A DNA stretch of 64,000 bases from Euglena gracilis. Lineage: Eukaryota > Euglenida > Euglenophyceae > Euglenales. The position numbers were made by a program, and so were the translations under genes. Shown here piece by piece: positions 32,966 to 42,050 of the stretch (the stretch's first letter is position 1; each line of letters starts with the position of its first letter). The stretch spans positions 82,270,474 through 82,334,473 of the forward strand of contig CP154956.1 of the NCBI GenBank assembly GCA_039621445.1. Reading direction: 5' to 3'. The notes under the pieces are model-generated. The model saw nothing but the letters and a program-made list of their open reading frames with translations. It was not told the origin of the DNA and made no database searches.

Positions 32966-33234
32966 ATTTTTGGGGGGTTTAGCTTGAAGTCCTTTGGAAA
33001 AGGGGGGGGTTACATTGGCCATTTCTGTTGGCCTCCAGCCCAACCATGGTCGGCCCAACCGCCTGAACCAGCATGGCCAATATTCCGCCCGGGGCCAGAG
33101 GTAGGTCAGGGGGTGCGTATGGCCACCACCCTGGTCGGTGGTTGTCGGTGACCTGGGGAAAATACATGTGGGCTTTTTTTGGCACCTGGCTGTAGGACCA
33201 CCCCCCAGTCGGATGTTGCAGGTCAGGGGTGCGC
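32966..33234. other. Spacer
   Basis: GGTCGGTGGTTG / CCACCACCCTGGTCGG words at 33119-33155 and a CAACCATGGTCGG word at 33041. No gene. Confidence 0.4.
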
Positions 33235-33752
33235 AGGGCAGAACGGGAATCGGCCAAACAGCCAGGGTGGTGGGTGGGGGGTCGCCCCCCCTGCATGGTG
33301 GGTGGGGGGGGTAGACCCCCCCACCACGTCTTCCCTTATTTCAGGGAGCACCATTTTTGGATCCCAAATTTTTTTTCCGGCACCTTCGTCGCCAGGTGTT
33401 TTTTTGGACCCATTTTGAGACCCGTATAGGACGTCCCCCGAAATACCCCCCCCCAAACCCCATTTTTTTCACACCTTCCACCATTTTTTGCAATTTTTTT
33501 TTGATTTTGAAAGGTTTTTGAAGCAAAAAAATGTTGTTGAAAATCCAAAAAAGTCCCAGAGAAAAAATCTCAGTAAAATTTGACTGTGCCAAAATTTGGT
33601 CCAATTTTTTTGACCTTCGTTTTTTTCACCCCCCTCCTTAACAACCAATTTTTAAACCTGTAACTGCGAATTGAGGCCCGGCGCCTGCCCTGTATTTCGT
33701 GGGTGTGAACATGAAATACAGGGTGTTATTTTCTATTCACGGATACAGGCTG

Positions 33753-34006
33753 TACCAACTCCCCCCCTCTATTTGTCCCCCCCCCCCCCCTAATTGGCCA
33801 GAGCCTAGGTGGCCAATTAGGGGGGGGGGGGTTACTCATTTCAAGGGAAAATGTCTTTATTCGGGTGTTTTATGGGGTTCGCGACTATACAGGACGGGGT
33901 CCAGGTGGCCAATTAGGGGGGGGGGGGTTAGGGGTAACCCCCCCTAATTGGCCAGAAGGGGGGTCCAGGCCGCCCGGGGCGGCCAAATAGAGGGGGGGGG
34001 TTGGTA
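33753..34006. mobile_element. Element with key GGCCAATTAG, inserted in T'
   Basis: TACCAACTCCCCCCC TCTATTTG at the left and CAAATAGAGGGGGGGGTTGGTA at the right are inverted ends flanked by TA. The internal key CTAATTGGCC / GGCCAATTAGGGG occurs four times with C/G tracts. It carries two nested key types (TCTATTTG outside, GGCCAATTAG inside). Confidence 0.7.
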
Positions 34007-34076
34007 TTCGTGAATAGGGTATTCACGAAATACAGGCTGTATTTTGTGAATTGGATTTTTTTGTGTTTTAAAACAG

Positions 34077-34179
34077 CTTCTGAAACTAGAAACCTCCTTG
34101 CATCACATTGCGTATCGGAGGATGGTGCAAAAAGGGTTTCTGGCTGAGATGAGGCGTGCATGCGGGCAAGGGCGTTCAG
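34077..34179 (+). CDS. Candidate exon antisense to the T' gene
   Basis: Acceptor GTGTTTTAAAACAG (ends 34076) and strong donor CAG|GTAACC (34180) bracket 34 open codons with a basic helical sequence (YRRMVQKGFLAEMRRACG). Phase at the left fits the end of the P-loop gene exon at 31440. However it lies inside T', opposite its gene, so the splice signals may be chance. Confidence 0.25.
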
Positions 34180-34246
34180 GTAACCCCTCTTTCAATTGTC
34201 GGAATTTGAATGTCTGGCCACATTGGGCCCGGCGTTGGTCCTCACA

Positions 34247-34578
34247 TTATTTGATGACCGCTTGCCCATCAAACAACAGTGGTGGATCAATCAACCAGGC
34301 CGCCCACGCACAAAGGAAAGTGTCCAGTTCGTCGTAGACAGCGCCAAAGGCATTGCAGACCTCCTCGAATTCAAGGAGGTGAGCGAATGCGGATTGCTCT
34401 GTCCCTTCCGTCCCGGACGCTTTCTTTTTGGTAGCCTCCACCAGAAGGTTACCGTGCAGGGGGTCAACAGCAGGGTTCTTTCTTTGCTCCCAACCCTGCT
34501 TAACTGTGGCCAAAAATTCAACAACTTTTGGGGTTGTGGCAACATTCTGTCCATGGTGTTTGCCGCTTTCTTCGCCAT
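34247..34578 (-). pseudogene. Element T' protein, paralogue of the T ORF, frameshifted
   Basis: The minus-strand start MAKKAANTMD (34578 downward, after an acceptor TTTCTCCTCAG) is followed by a different frame carrying DPLHGNLL, the KKK.SG stretch, LLEF, ELD.F..AW and LLFD..VIK, ending at TAA 34247-34249. The order of shared blocks equals the plus-strand ORF at 25908. The frame change between the first and later blocks could be a frameshift or a short intron. About 20 codons here are absent from the T copy. Function unknown. Confidence 0.5.
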
Positions 34579-35215
34579 TTTTAGGAGAACAGACTGAGGA
34601 GAAACACAGTGTGAAGGTGCGAAAATAGCACTTTTTGCTCTAAACCAAAAATAGGTGCAAGGCCAAGTTATTGGGGGGCACTTTGGCGGGGGGGACTGGG
34701 CGCCGAAGGCGCCCGGTCCCCCCCATATCTCGTTTTCCAGGACCATATCTCGTTTTCCAGGGGTATGTTATTAATGTGTTCCAGGTCATCTCGACAATGG
34801 TTTCACATTTTGGTTTCTATTCACGGAATACAGGGCGTTATTTCCAATTCACGAATACAGGCTGTATTCGTCAATAGGGTATTCACAAAATACAGGCTGT
34901 ATTTCGTGAATTGGATTTGTAGAAAATTTTTGGGCAAAAAAACGCCCCAAAAGTGCCCTAAACCATGACGTGAAGCACATCAACAAAATACAGGGCAGGC
35001 GCCGGGCCTCTTAATTAACGGTTACAGAAAAATCGTGGGCTATAACCCGTATACTGGCTGTATAACGGGTCATGCCCACGATTTTTATATAGAAATTTTG
35101 AGGTTTTTTTTTGTGAAAAAATGTGGGTTTCCATAAAAAATCACGTATTTTGGGGTCATTTTTCAAAAAAATGTCCTCGGCCAAAATCCCCGTTTCCCCA
35201 AAATTTGTGAAAATG

Positions 35216-35555
35216 CTGGGTGGGTGCCTCCCCCCACCTCCTGGGCTGGGTTCTGTCCTGGGCATGATGGTCAGGGGAGGAACCCGGTTGGTGGGATGAC
35301 AATTTTTTCCAGGTTCTCAAAAACTCACCGAGAATGTATGCTCAACCTGTCGTCAACAAACCACCAATTTTTCATTGTCCCATGTGTTTCCACGTATTGT
35401 GAACCAAAAATCTAAAACCCACATCAGTGGGGGGGTTTGGAGACCAGGCGCCTTCAGGGTCCCCCAAAGGCCTCCCCACTTAAGACCATTTTGTTCCAGA
35501 TCCAGCCAGAAGTTAGCACATGTGAATACCACCTGATGACCAGCTTTTTTGTATT
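35216..35555. other. Spacer
   Basis: C/T-rich start, then unique sequence. A possible acceptor TTTTGTTCCAG precedes 35 open codons at about 35500, but nothing links to them. Confidence 0.35.
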
Positions 35556-35775
35556 TCACACCATCTATTTTTGCACTTCTGGTCAATTTTTTTTGCATTT
35601 TATCTCAAAAAAGCTTGCACATGCCACCAATTTGTTTGCACTTTGTCTCAAAAGATGTTTGCACCTTATCCCAATATTTGCCTCCATTGTGAAAATTTTT
35701 GCACTTGGATCAGGTGTTTACACAGTTGCCCTTTGAAACTTCAACTGGAGTGGATCTTTCATTGCGCAGTGCAAC
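35556..35775. repeat. TTTGCACTT block, copy 2
   Basis: 35556-35717 matches 7018-7160 (TTTTGCACTTCTGGTCAATT..). The end GTTTACACAGTTGCCCTTTG is shared with 37225-37255 and, diverged, 40755-40780. Confidence 0.6.
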
Positions 35776-35901
35776 CAGGCTTGTGCTTAGTCGGGTGCCT
35801 ACCCCACGGGGGGAGGGGGTGGGTGCTTGGGGCAGGCACCCGAAAGCACCCCATCCGATCCCCCAGGGGTCGGATGCATCCCCCACACCATGCATCCCCC
35901 T
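35776..35901. repeat. R7-like fragment
   Basis: GTCGGGTGCCTACCCC..GGGGCAGGCACCC words as in R7 at 47207 and 52505. Confidence 0.5.
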
Positions 35902-36399
35902 CAGGGAATTTCTTAAGCCGGAGGGTACCCTACCCCCCGGGGGGGGGGGTCCAGCCAGCCAGCAGCTCAAATCCAGCCAGCAGCCCAAATTCGGGCTGGG
36001 AGCCCCCCCCCCCCCCCGGGGGTCGAGTGAAATAAAGTCGGGTCCAGCCCGGCCGGAGGCCGGGCCAGCCGGCCGCAGGCCGACCAGCCAACGGGACTGT
36101 CCAGCTCACTTATCCCTGCATTTTTCCCCCTCATCACAGCCCCTCCATCGCAGCCCCCCAGCCTTGATCTAGCTCCACCCATCAAAATGTCGAAAATGGC
36201 AAAAATGTGTTAGAAAATTTTGTTTTTCCTCGACCCAGCCCAGCCCAGCCCAGCCTGCTCCAGCCCCGGACGCTCCCCCCCCCCCCCCCCCCCCCCCCGG
36301 GGGGGTCCAGCCAGCAGCTCAAATCCAGCCAGCAGCCTTTTTGCCAGCCGGAGGCTGGACCCCCCCCCCCCCCGGGGGGGCCTTAAGAAATTCCCTGAT
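35902..36399. mobile_element. R6 (key CCAGCCAGCAG)
   Basis: Inverted ends CAGGGAATTTCTTAAG and CTTAAGAAATTCCCTG enclose C/G tracts and CCAGCCAGCAGCTCAAAT words at 35950 and 36307. The interior 36060-36230 is partly open on both strands, but no domain is seen. Fragments with the same key fill 39470-40060. Confidence 0.65.
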
Positions 36400-36707
36400 C
36401 CCCCTCACAGAAAAGTGGGAAGAGGGTAGGAGGCAAGAGCAGCACTGGGGCGCAAGGGTGTAGACCCACCCACGGGAACCACACCAACCACACAAGGTGA
36501 GTGTATGTCCCTACAGCGCTGGAATTACACCAGAGTTGCTCACCCGGCCAGGCGGAGCGACAAAATAGCAGTGGTGTAAGGGGTACCTGGCCACTCACCA
36601 CACAGCAAGCTGGGCCAGAAGCGAAGTTAGCGCCGGCCATAAACAGACAAGAAGCCTTAGTGCAACTAAGGGGGGGGGGGTAGGGTTTTTGGGGGTGCAG
36701 CTCCTGG
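36400..36707. other. Spacer
   Basis: Unique sequence with a G tract at 36669. The minus-strand frame 36383-36772 (129 codons) is open but runs into element R9; no domain, not accepted. Confidence 0.35.
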
Positions 36708-37018
36708 ATTTGGCCTGGGGGGCGGGGTTGTGGGAGTCGACCATGGTTGGCACGGTCGCCCTCGGTCGCCATGGGTATTTCCTACTCAGTTTTCTTTTTG
36801 CATTGTGGCGCCATAGGCAACTGTTCGGTGGCCCTAAAGTAGCAAAATCCCTTGTGTGTGCAACTCCTTTTGTTTGTATGTCGCGCTAATTTGCTCGGGT
36901 GAACGTTTTTTTGACATCGACTGGCCCACAACTGAGGGTGACCAAGGGCGACCGACGCGACCGTGGGCCGACCATGGTCGACCCCTACAACCCCCCCCCC
37001 CCAGGCCAAATCTACTCC
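36708..37018. mobile_element. R9 (key GTCGACCATGGTCG)
   Basis: Left end GATTTGGCCTGGGGGG..GGGGTTGT and right end ACAACCCCCC..CCAGGCCAAATC are inverted, with GTCGACCATGG inside both. About 311 bp; the core has no ORF of note. Confidence 0.65.
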
Positions 37019-37190
37019 CCGTGCCTGCCCATAACAGGCACCCCCCTCCTTCCCCGGAAAAGCCTTTGAAAATTTTCTGGGTCCCCCCGGACCCCCCCCC
37101 CCGGGGGTGTGCCTGCTGAGGGCAGGCACCCTATGGCACCCCCCCCCCCGATCGGTAAGCACAAGCCTGAGTGCAACTGTTTTTTTCATT
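37019..37190. repeat. R7-like fragment
   Basis: Contains GTGCCTGC..GGCAGGCACCC and C/G tracts; related to R7. Confidence 0.45.
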
Positions 37191-37490
37191 GTGCAGCAGT
37201 AAATCCAAAAATTTTTGCACTTGGATCGGGTGCTTTACACAGTTGCCCTTTGAAGCTTCAAATATTTGCACTTATTCCGAAAAAAATTGCCCTCTGTCAT
37301 TTTATCTTTGTGCAATGCAAAAAACTGTTGCACAACAAAAGATCCACTCCGGTTTTTTTGGGGACGCAGCGCAAAAATTTTTGAGATCTTTGGGCAATTT
37401 TTTTTGAGGGCAGCGGGCAATTTTTTTGACACTTTGGGGCAAAATTATTGCCAGCTGTGGGCAAACATTTCGGACGCTAGTTGTAATGGA
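37191..37490. repeat. TTTGCAC/GGGCAA block, copy 3
   Basis: Starts AAAATTTTTGCACTTGGATC and includes ACACAGTTGCCCTTTGAAGC. It ends CAAACATTTCGGACGCTAGTTGTAA, similar to the CAGCTAAC-family right end (CATTTCCGAGGTTAGCTGTAA). A related block is at 40640-41010. Confidence 0.5.
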
Positions 37491-38031
37491 CAAAGCATTC
37501 CTCGCCATTCAATGGTTTGGCAGGTGGTGTTGGGCAGGGCATGAGTGTTGGCAATGCCAAATCTGCAGGGGTTCCACACAATTCTCGGGAATTGCCATCC
37601 TGGTCCAACCAACAGGTTGGGGTCAACCCCCCCCCCATCCAGGAGAACACCAAAGGAGCTTAACTTCCTTCTGGTGTGTTTCCCCAGACATGCAAATGAT
37701 TCTTGAATCCGCTCTGCTCATTACATCGTCGCTTCTGATTCTTCTTTTGCAGAAACGTCTGAAGGATTTCTGGCAGAGCTCGGAGGACGGAACGGTTTGC
37801 CACGCTTCAGATGGAAAGATTACTTCTCCTGAGGCAGTGCGGAGAGCTGTGCAGGCTGTGGTCTTCTCCGGTCTCTTTCATTGTTTGTGGGGGGGGATTG
37901 GCAAGGCCAAAGGCAAAGTCCTCCCGGGAGGGGGATTGATGAGATTGGTTCGGGCAAAGTTTGCAATAAAAAAAGTTCAAATATTTCCAGTTCATTCAAA
38001 GCACCCAAATTTTCGCCCGAGTCATCACTGA
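37426..38031 (+). CDS. 201-codon ORF or exon(s), frame uncertain
   Basis: The longest uninterrupted plus-strand frame outside the tracts. It includes a hydrophobic segment (ALLITSSLLILLL) at about residues 95-107. A strong acceptor (TTCTTCTTTTGCAG) ends at 37752 inside it. From 37753 a second frame, with phase matching the candidate exon ending at 34179, reads SEGFLAELGGRNGLPRFRW and stops at TGA 37830. I cannot choose between one ORF and a terminal exon. No family recognised. Confidence 0.3.
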   Translation: MTLWGKIIASCGQTFRTLVVMDKAFLAIQWFGRWCWAGHECWQCQICRGSTQFSGIAILVQPTGWGQPPPHPGEHQRSLTSFWCVSPDMQMILESALLITSSLLILLLQKRLKDFWQSSEDGTVCHASDGKITSPEAVRRAVQAVVFSGLFHCLWGGIGKAKGKVLPGGGLMRLVRAKFAIKKVQIFPVHSKHPNFRPSHH

Positions 38032-38458
38032 ACTGCCATGCTCACTCAGAGAGCTTTTATTTGTTTTGTAAACCCCATCAATTTTAAGGATTTCAACCAA
38101 TCCCCCACCACCAACTTGTTTGAAGAAAAATGAATTTTATGTCCATGACCCCGGGGGTCCACTTGGGTTCCCACTGACCAAATTTGGACTTCAGGGGGAG
38201 GTGCTGCGAACCCTTAAGCAAAGGCCTGCTCAAAACTGAAGGGCTTCCCACTCATCCCAGCGATTGGAGGTCGAACCGGGTGCAAAAAAATCGAAACTGA
38301 AAAAATGCCTCCCAACACTGCCAATTATGCAAAATAATTCATTTTTTTTTGAACCAAATTTTCCCCACCCTGGAAGTTAAGGTGGTGGGGGGATCCAAAC
38401 CCCCCTTCAGATGTTTGGAAGGGGGTGTCCAGACCACTTCCACCCCCCTGTTTGGCAG
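38032..38458. other. Spacer with an R5-like end
   Basis: CCTTAAGCAAAGGCCTG at 38213 resembles the R5 terminus. C/G tracts near 38395. No gene. Confidence 0.4.
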
Positions 38459-38712
38459 GTTGCAAAGGGATGTTCATTAATGGAATGCAAAGGGCATTCA
38501 TTAATTCACCTTCTGAGGACAAAAACATTGCCTGCTGCTGTGCGCCAGGTTAGATCGCAATATTTCAGCAACATGGAGTTAAAAGTGTACAATGCAGACT
38601 GGATCATCAAGGAGATTTTGGAATATGCCCAGTCGCAGCATACCACAGTGAATGTATCCCCGTTGTTCCCCAACTCCTACAGCTCCAGCTCAGCATTGAT
38701 TTGGCTTTCTTT
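38459..38712 (+). CDS. Exon of unknown protein
   Basis: Acceptor CCCCCTGTTTGGCAG ends at 38458. The frame is open for 84 codons and can start at ATG in MECKGHSLIHLLRTKTL. The middle reads VYNADWIIKEILEYAQSQ, an amphipathic helix, then a Ser-rich end. Donor candidates are GTGTGATG (38713) or GTGATG (38715). Codon use is balanced. The next open segment (38750) follows only about 35 bp later. Confidence 0.45.
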
Positions 38713-38749
38713 GTGTGATGTCCATGGTGATGTCTCTTCCCGTCTCCAG

Positions 38750-39087
38750 TTTCAACCCAAATATTTCTGTCCACCGGCATTCATTCTTTCAAGTCATCAA
38801 ACAACATTTCATGCATAGTTACTTCTGTGGAAAGTGTGCCAAGCTTTGGCCTCCGCCTCCCAGTCGACACCCAATTCCTTGACAAATTTCGCCAACGCTC
38901 TCCTCCGAGTGTTGCCTGGCTCTGCCATTCCAACATTGGCTCCAGGCATGGCGCACAGGGCTCCATTTCTGGGTCAACGAACCCAAGTTGTTTAACGTTA
39001 AACATTTTTGACGTGCCTGATGCGAAGAATGGTTTCAAAAGACTAGATGTGCAATTCTGTTTTGAATCAAATGAGATTTTTTGTTAA
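38750..39087 (+). CDS. Exon of unknown protein, ends in stop
   Basis: After the acceptor TTCCCGTCTCCAG (38749) a frame runs 112 codons to TAA 39085-39087. It includes SFKSSNNISCIVTSVESVPS, RLPVDTQFLDKFRQR and LTLNIFDVPDAKNG, a beta-rich pattern. The phase agrees with the 38459 exon only if the donor is at 38715, giving an unusually short 35-bp intron. Alternatively the minus strand is open too (38781-39038). Family unknown. Confidence 0.4.
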
Positions 39088-40259
39088 AGATCTCTGTTCT
39101 CCATTTCTATTTCATTCCATTTGCTGCCTCCCCTTTTGATAATTCCAAGCCCATGGGTCGCAAAATTTCCATTTATTTGTTTACCCAGCACACCTCAAAG
39201 TCTCCTCTGGATTCGTTAATGGACCTCCTGCCTCCAAACTTAAACCACCATTCCGGCCCCATGCCACCAATGCCAACCAGTCTTCCTTTTAAGGAATTCC
39301 CCACCCCCGTGTGTGCATTGTGGCTGTTTTTTTGACCCCCCCCCCTGTTGGGGGCGTGCTATAGGCAGGGGGTTGGGCATTTTCGTCTTGGAAATGGCCA
39401 TTTTCAGGTAGTTTTGCGTTTTGCCAATTTCGGTGCCTGTCCCAAGACCGACCCCCAGACCCCGGGGGGGGGGGGTCCAGCCATCCAGCACCTTTTTTCA
39501 AGCCAGCATCTCCCAGCCGGGCTGCCCCCCCAGGGGTCCGCTGAAATAAAGCTCGGGCCAGCCCTGCGAAGCCGGGATGGAACGGAAAAATCTTCGGCGC
39601 AAAACGCCGAACGTTTTGGAAAATAGGGGTCAAAGATGGCCAAAAACATGTCATTTCGGCCGGTTTTTTTTGGATTTCACCTCCAATTTTGGCTGAAAAA
39701 TGCCACCCCAGCTGGATTTGGGTTTTTGGGTCATTTTTGGGGTACTCGCCGGGTCCTGCTCCCAGCTGGCCAGACCCCCCCCCCCCCGGCTAGGGGGAGG
39801 AGATCCATCCAGCACTTTTTTCCCCCAGCCAGCACCTTTTTCCAGCCAGCCTGCAGGACCCCCCTCCCCCCCAGGTCCTTGAGAAAGCCCATGGTTGGGC
39901 GGTCTGACCCCCCCCAGGGGGAGGGAGGTCTGAAACCAGCCCCGCCGGAAAACTTGTGTTTTGATCATCTGTTTTTTGTCAATTTGGTGAAAACCAGAGC
40001 GTTGCTCAAGAAAATTTGACCCCATCCCCCTGGGGGGGGGTCCAGCCAACGCCTTTTTCTACCCTAAGCCTTTTTCCTTTTCCCCGAACCCCCCACCAAC
40101 AAGTTAGAAATTTCTGGGTGATAAATTTCTGGACAGTGATGGGCTTTTGGCTTTAGGGCCAACGATGGGCAAAAATACGTTGAATTTGGGGTCAAAAATG
40201 GAATTTTTTTTTGCATAATTTGCAGTTTTTTTGATATTTTTGCGGGTTCAATTTTTTTT
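39088..40259. repeat. CCAGCCAGCA-keyed repeats, no gene
   Basis: 39300-40060 holds CCAGCCAGCACCTTTTTCC words, C/G tracts and TTCGGCGCAAAACGCCGAA hairpin, related to R6. Open frames here read the tracts. 39088-39300 is unique spacer. Confidence 0.5.
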
Positions 40260-40338
40260 GGACCCCCCCAGTCGGGCCGTTCCAGCCAGGGGACCCCCAT
40301 GGGGGTCCCCTGGCTGGAACGGCCTGACTGGGGGGTCC
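40260..40338. repeat. Perfect 79-bp palindrome
   Basis: GGACCCCCCCAGTCGGGCCG.. / ..CGGCCTGACTGGGGGGTCC centred on GGACCCCCATGGGGGTCC; only one or two mismatches. Confidence 0.9.
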
Positions 40339-40426
40339 AAAATACCAATGGGGTCAACCATCAGCTTTTTCCCAACAACCCAAATTTTCCAGCCTCTCAG
40401 CTAGACCCCCCCCCCCTGGGATTGGG

Positions 40427-40625
40427 AAAGAAAGAAAGAAGCCTGATGCAAACCACAATGGCACCGCTGCCAACCAGCATGGCATCGCTGCCACCGACGT
40501 TAGCAGCATTATCAACCACAGTTGGCAAGCATGGCGCCGTCCCAACAAATATGTTGGCCACAGCGAATGGTGCTCTAGGTGTGGTTTGCGTGCAGAAGAA
40601 GTTGTCACCTGGACCTTGCCCACTG
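40427..40625 (+). CDS. Long plus-strand gene, exon a
   Basis: The open frame starts K/E/R-rich in an AAAG repeat, then DANHNGTAANQHG, a Trp/Arg-rich stretch (SWQAWRRPNKYVGHSEW) and CSRCGLRAEE. The CxxCG may be half of a zinc ribbon. The donor G|GTGTCTG at 40626 leaves one base of a codon, which is completed by the exon at 41185. The left boundary is uncertain. Another plus frame is open too, but lacks a stop-compatible junction. Confidence 0.45.
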
Positions 40626-40639
40626 GTGTCTGATGTTTC

Positions 40640-41010
40640 AGATTTTCGAGTTTTTTTTTGCTTTTTTTGCAAATTATTGGTTGTTTTCATTTGAGATGCA
40701 AGAAAGTGGCACATTGTGAAATCTTTGGCTCGAGGTTGAAACTTGGTTTGGGGTGTTTCACACAGTTGTCTTTTTATGCTCCAGCACGAATGGATCTTTT
40801 CCCATCGGTGCAGTGTATGGCTCTTTTTGTATTGAGCAAATAATAAAATGACGGCGGCAACTTTTTGTTTGAAAAATGTGCAATATTTTTTGGGGAGCAG
40901 CACAATTTTTTTTTGCCACCCATGGGCAAACACATTTGAAGGCTCTGGCCGAAAATTCTGACATGTTTGGGAAAAAATTTTGCCAGCTGTGGGCGAAAAT
41001 TCATAATAAT
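40640..41010. repeat. TTTGCAC/GGGCAA block, copy 4 (diverged)
   Basis: Shares TTTCACACAGTTG, ATGGATCTTTTC and TTGCCAGCTGTGGGC with the blocks at 35.7 and 37.2 kb. Lies in the intron between exons a and b. Confidence 0.45.
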
Positions 41011-41184
41011 CATTACAATGATGATGATGATAATGGTATGATAACATTCAAAAAGTAAATCTAAAAGAAAATAGAAATTTAACAGCATTTTTCAAAAAAT
41101 ACCATATTTAAAATTTAATAAATGTTGAATGTGACATACAGAGTGTCACGTAGAACCTCTTTATCCTGTCTCTGGCATCCCCAG

Positions 41185-41330
41185 GTGGAACAGCCATGCA
41201 CTCCAATGCGATGCCCATTATTGGGCTTCCGGCAGACCAGAACAACGCTCTGGCTGGAGACCAGCAGTTCTGGGACCAGCAGCATGCCCCCATGTATTTT
41301 GTCTTGACCGATGGGCACAACGGATCCCAG
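41185..41330 (+). CDS. Long plus-strand gene, exon b
   Basis: Acceptor CTCTGGCATCCCCAG (41184) and donor CAG|GTTTCTCC (41331). 2+144 bases with a clear frame: GTAMHSNAMPIIGLPADQNN, GDQQFWDQQHAPMYFVLTDG. Gln/Asp-rich with a hydrophobic end. Phase in (1) fits exon a; phase out is 0. Family not recognised. Confidence 0.55.
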
Positions 41331-41431
41331 GTTTCTCCTCATGCATTGCCTTTTGTCTTGTTTATGATTGCATTTATGGGTGACAGTGTGGGCACAAATT
41401 TCAGTGAATTTTGCAGACCCCACCCCAGGGA

Positions 41432-41820
41432 GGAGGTGGGCTTAAGCTGTTTTTCATGCATTTGAGCTTTTTTGATTTGTCGATGTGTGCAATTGCGCAA
41501 ATCGACATTTTTTTACAATTACTTTGAACTGCCGACTGCATCTGGTGATACAGCAACATTTAAAATGCACACCCCACGATACAGGTTAGGAAACACAAGG
41601 GTCTCAAACTACCTGGAGCGACAGATTCGTGTGTCTGTGAAATAGCCTGGGTTGTACACCCTGGCTGTCGCGACCATGGGTTTTGATGTGTCCGTGCTGC
41701 CTGTAATGGCCAGGTGATGCATACCTGTTTGAAGGGGACTGACTTTCCATCATTTTGGACAATGTGATGTGCAGGCAAATTAGGCGACAATTGTGGGGTC
41801 CCAGCAAATGTGGAATCCTA
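41432..41820 (-). mobile_element. Element P fragment, inverted (P2)
   Basis: Reverse-complement match to element P (54444-55402). From the left: a diverged CTTAAG end (GGTGGGCTTAAGC), the TCGATGTGTGCAATTGCGCA word (41477), then CACGATACAGGTTAGGAAACAC and on through the P ORF end. It carries the minus-strand frame 41604-41807, whose end ..QGV.P..F..TNLSLQ matches that of the P ORF at 55219. Confidence 0.55.
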
Positions 41821-41821
41821 A

Positions 41822-42050
41822 GTTTTGGTTACCTAGCCTCCGAGGAGCCTCCGCGGAGCCTGGTTACCTTAGGCTCCGAGGAGGCTCCGCGGAGCCTGGT
41901 TACCTTGGAGCCTCCGCAGAGCCTGGTTACCTTAGCCTCCGAGGAGGCTCCGCGGAGCCTCCTCGGAGCCTGGTCACCTTGAGCCTCCGCGGAGCCTGGT
42001 TACGTTGGAGCCTCCGAGGAGCCTCCGCGGAGGCTCCTCGGAGGTAACCA
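41822..42050. repeat. GAGGCTCCGCGGAGCC palindrome array
   Basis: CTCCGAGGAGGCTCCGCGGAGCC and TGGTTACCTTAG words repeated about eight times; each word is itself palindromic. Repeats at 44190-44250. Confidence 0.85.

Larger units (their letters stand above)
33661..35024 (-). mobile_element. Element T' (key TACAGGCTGTATTT) with gene
   Basis: Ends TAAC..GAGGCCCGGCGCCTGCCC TG.. at 33661 and the inverse at 34985-35024, about 45 bp. The terminal core GCCTGCCCTGTATTTCGTGG aligns with GCCTGCCCTGAAATTCGTGG of element T. The key ATACAGG / TATTTCGTGAAT is arrayed inside both ends (33710-33752, 34007-34055, 34822-34915). It contains miniature element 33753-34006 and a minus-strand gene homologous to the T gene. 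Confidence 0.65.
33235..35215. mobile_element. R1, copy 3, split by element T' and a hairpin
   Basis: The left part 33235-33660 begins GGGCAGAACGGGAATCGGCC; the right part resumes at about 35088 (AAATTTTGAGG..GTGAAAAAATGTGGG) and reaches CCCCAAAATTTGTGAAAATG, the site that is interrupted in copy 1. The insertion lies at the same R1 position as R2 in copy 2. A 60-bp hairpin (AAAATCGTGGGC..GCCCACGATTTT, 35030-35087) abuts T'. Confidence 0.65.
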
